Shown: piece after piece, positions 6,586 to 7,621 of the stretch | How positions within the stretch are numbered: position 1 is the stretch's first letter | Layout of the letters: every line of letters begins with the position of its first letter | Source: Vicinamibacteria bacterium | GTDB taxonomy: Bacteria; Acidobacteriota; Vicinamibacteria; Vicinamibacterales; 2-12-FULL-66-21 | Direction of reading: 5' to 3' | DNA: 7,621 nt | Assembly (NCBI GenBank): GCA_025937075.1 | Contig: JAICSD010000220.1 | Coordinates: 1 to 7,621, forward strand | Translations under genes and position numbers: made by a program | The notes under the pieces: generated by a model | Databases searched by the model: none | Seen by the model: the letters and a program-made list of their open reading frames with translations, nothing else | What the model was told of the DNA's origin: nothing

Positions 6586-7621
6586 TCAGCCCAGTTGCGT
6601 TCGGAAGGCGCTTTCCGGATCGTCCGGATCGAGCGACGGTGATGTCGCGTTCGCTGACTGCTGGACCAGCGAATACACCGACGGCAGCACAATCAGTGTG
6701 GCGACTGTGGCCGCTGCCAGCCCCCCGATCACCGCGCGGCCCAGCGGCGCCGTCGCCTGAGCGCCTTCCCCCAGCGCGACCGCCATCGGGACCATGCCCG
6801 CGATCATGGCGGCGCTCGTCATCAGTACGGGACGCATGCGGGCTCGCGCCGCGTCGATGGCCGTCTCCAGCGGAGAGCCTCCGTGCCGACGCGACTGCTC
6901 CGCAAAGGTCACGAGCAGAATCGCGTTGGCCACTGCGACGCCGATCGCCATGATGGCCCCCATGAAGGACTGGACATTCAACGTGGTCCCGGTCAGCCAG
7001 AGCATGATCACGACGCCCGCAAGTACGGCTGGAACGGTCGACACCACGACAAAGGCGAGACGCAGCGACTGAAAGTTCGCGGCAAGCAGGAGGAAGATCA
7101 CCACGACCGCCACGATGAGGCCCGCCGTAATGTTGCTGAACGTCTCCGCCATTGCCGCGAGCTGTCCGCGTATCGTCACGGTGGCGCCGCGGGGCGGTTC
7201 ACCCGCACGCCGGATCGCCGCGTTCACACGAGCGAGGGCGCGGCCGAGATCCTCCCCGGCGACATTCGCCGTCAGGGTGACCATCCGCTGTCCGTTCACG
7301 CGATCGTATTCGCCGATAATCGTGGCGTTCTCGATCCGCGCCAGGTCACCGAGCAACGGCTTGGCGATGCCGCCGGCCGATACAGGCACGACGCGCAGAT
7401 CCTCGAGCGTCGTCATCCGTGGCTGCGGCACCTGCACCTGTACCTGGAACGCAATGCCGGTCCGAGGATCCGCCCAGTAGTTCGGCGCGACGAATCGGCT
7501 GGACGAGGTCGCGGCCGCAAACGACCGACCGACCTGATCGACGGTGACACCAAGCTGCCCTGCCATCTGACGGTTGACATTCACCTGAATGGCCGGAGTG
7601 TCGAGCGTCTGGCCGAACTGC
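6586..7621 (-). CDS. RND-family efflux permease, C-terminal part
   Basis: The 5' end lies beyond the right edge; 344 codons are present, with the frame entering at 7620. This is the C-terminal third of a proton-driven inner-membrane pump of the AcrB/HAE or HME superfamily. Residues 1-160 of the fragment are the second periplasmic porter/docking region. Five membrane helices follow at about 166-185, 188-210, 213-240, 263-285 and 293-320, corresponding to TM8-TM12. Family hallmarks include [20 protein letters not shown] (219-238) and RMRPVLMTS (261-269). A short acidic tail follows TM12. The catalytic TM4 aspartates are outside the window, so the pump class (drug or metal) cannot be decided. 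It stands upstream of its adaptor, the reverse of the common adaptor-then-pump order. Confidence 0.95.
   Translation of the reverse strand, partial: QFGQTLDTPAIQVNVNRQMAGQLGVTVDQVGRSFAAATSSSRFVAPNYWADPRTGIAFQVQVQVPQPRMTTLEDLRVVPVSAGGIAKPLLGDLARIENATIIGEYDRVNGQRMVTLTANVAGEDLGRALARVNAAIRRAGEPPRGATVTIRGQLAAMAETFSNITAGLIVAVVVIFLLLAANFQSLRLAFVVVSTVPAVLAGVVIMLWLTGTTLNVQSFMGAIMAIGVAVANAILLVTFAEQSRRHGGSPLETAIDAARARMRPVLMTSAAMIAGMVPMAVALGEGAQATAPLGRAVIGGLAAATVATLIVLPSVYSLVQQSANATSPSLDPDDPESAFRTQLG

Noticed and set aside
1..7621. A new multi-gene defence or signalling system
   Set aside because: The kinase, TetR and ankyrin genes are co-oriented but separated by gaps with apparent independent expression signals, and no nuclease, toxin, mobile element or repeat array is present. 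Each gene falls in a known family.

Overview
The window is GC-rich (roughly two-thirds G+C by eye) and every gene I can support lies on the minus strand. The gene types suggest an acidobacterium, perhaps a Vicinamibacteria- or Solibacter-like soil lineage. The main reason is the large Ser/Thr kinase fused through one membrane helix to a TolB/PD40-type beta-propeller, an architecture greatly expanded in Acidobacteriota. This assignment is an inference from gene content and composition; there is no rRNA or other phylogenetic marker here.

In the direction of transcription (high to low coordinates), the layout starts with the 3' part of an RND efflux permease gene, cut by the right edge (6586-7621). 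A periplasmic adaptor (membrane fusion protein) gene follows after only 2 bases (5399-6583). A PadR-family repressor gene comes 22 bases later (4993-5376). These three look like one operon: a tripartite efflux pump with its own regulator placed last. No outer-membrane channel gene is visible; it could lie upstream of the window or elsewhere.

Next comes the kinase/beta-propeller gene (2327-4918). It has its own promoter: a perfect TATAAT lies 8 bases before the ATG, with a 16-bp perfect palindrome over the -35 region. The mRNA is therefore predicted to be leaderless or nearly so. After it comes a TetR-family regulator (1532-2224), whose TTG start codon overlaps a 7-3-7 palindrome that looks like an autoregulatory operator. 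An ankyrin-repeat protein gene (1-1245, 3' end outside the window) begins at a GTG behind a perfect Shine-Dalgarno sequence.

The efflux genes and PadR plausibly act together. The kinase, TetR and ankyrin genes are co-oriented, but nothing in the sequence shows that they share a pathway with the pump. I see no mobile element, CRISPR array, tRNA or rRNA, and no convincing evidence of a new multi-gene system. The most interesting details are regulatory: the leaderless-type kinase promoter with its palindrome, and the palindrome over the TetR start.
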